Positions 63,833 to 64,000 of a DNA stretch of 64,000 bases are shown in pieces. Made by a program: the position numbers and the translations under genes. Positions within the stretch are counted from its first letter, which is position 1. Each line of letters starts with the position of its first letter. Below the pieces are notes generated by a model. The model saw only the letters and a list, made by a program, of their open reading frames with translations, had not been told where the DNA came from and did no database searches. Origin of the DNA: Saccharothrix deserti (GTDB lineage Bacteria > Actinomycetota > Actinomycetes > Mycobacteriales > Pseudonocardiaceae); the NCBI RefSeq assembly GCF_009769385.1, contig NZ_VKAB01000001.1, positions 248,001-312,000 on the forward strand, written 5' to 3'.

Positions 63833-64000
63833 CTACGCGAGCCGCAGCACTCCCGGCACCTCGTCGTTGAAGATCTCCACCAGCCAGTCGAAGACCGTGT
63901 CGCCCTCGCCCGCGCGGGCCCGCTCGATCCTCTCCCGGAGCGCGGGCCCGTGCGACGGGTGGCCACGCTTCAGCAGCAGCTCGAGCTGACGCACCGTCTC
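63833..64000 (-). CDS. C-terminal end of an unidentified protein (partial)
   Basis: The minus strand is open from the window edge to a TAG and gives 55 residues ending FNDEVPGVLRLA. The sequence is helical and charged, without a recognisable motif. The start is beyond the window. Confidence 0.6.
   Translation of the reverse strand, partial: ETVRQLELLLKRGHPSHGPALRERIERARAGEGDTVFDWLVEIFNDEVPGVLRLA

Noticed and set aside
1-64000. CRISPR array, insertion sequence, prophage or integrase
   Set aside because: The only regular repeats are three small tandem arrays without spacers, and no transposase, integrase or phage protein was seen in any frame.

Overview
The window is a contiguous stretch of a high-GC actinobacterial chromosome, most likely from Pseudonocardiales (Saccharothrix, Lentzea or Actinosynnema-like). 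The evidence is strong G/C third-position bias, frequent GTG starts, leaderless-looking starts with a TANNNT box 6-8 nt upstream, mycothione reductase, a HAIR/HspR-type element before lon, a DUF574 methyltransferase and a DUF2631 membrane protein. No rRNA, tRNA, CRISPR array, transposase or phage gene was recognised.

The backbone follows a conserved actinobacterial gene order, matching from memory the M. tuberculosis Rv2845c-Rv2876 region. The landmarks in order are proS, the SUMT gene cysG/cobA, cobB, cobO, a Mg/Co-chelatase gene, an ElaA-like GNAT, mycothione reductase, map, vapBC, a penicillin-binding lipoprotein, a GNAT, ispG, rip1/rseP, dxr and DUF2631. Accessory genes sit between these landmarks.

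Region by region. (1) 1-12800: a HAD phosphatase, proS, a broken alpha/beta hydrolase, a VOC protein, yaaA, a GlxA-type regulator, a RIO-type kinase, a TetR/HXXEE pair around a 17-bp palindrome, a DEAD-box helicase, an ArsR-type regulator and a membrane protein. (2) 12740-23400: cobalamin genes. The operon chelatase-cobO-cobB-cobM-cobL-cbiG starts behind a cobalamin riboswitch; a separate SUMT gene, a deacetylase and a secreted protease lie downstream. (3) 23400-31000: a P450 divergent from a bioF-like gene, a GNAT, two more secreted trypsin-like proteases, a LysE exporter, an M48 peptidase and a lipase-like hydrolase. (4) 31000-40980: a membrane-embedded patatin-like protein with a possible zinc ribbon, a methyltransferase, lon, a two-TM protein carrying a PstS-like domain, an AMIN-like secreted protein, a PEBP-family protein and mycothione reductase. 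(5) 41000-48500: an MFS transporter/FadR divergent pair, an epoxide hydrolase, a LysR/EamA divergent pair, and cobQ divergent from a hydrolase across three 25-bp repeats. (6) 48500-56540: map, vapBC, PBP, GNAT, ispG, rip1, dxr. (7) 56680-64000: a GlsB-type protein, a two-component system, a polyamine ABC transporter (potABCD-like), DUF2631 and a partial gene.

Functionally the window joins corrin ring modification and amidation (SUMT, CobM, CobL, CbiG, CobB, CobO, CobQ, chelatase) with the two MEP-pathway genes dxr and ispG around the site-2 protease gene. Several secreted hydrolases and envelope proteins are added. The least conventional items are the patatin protein with inserted TM helices and a Cys/His cluster, the membrane-tethered PstS-like protein, the shortened methyltransferase domains in CobL and CbiG, the hairpin that covers a protease gene's Shine-Dalgarno, and the 25-bp repeats at the cobQ promoter.
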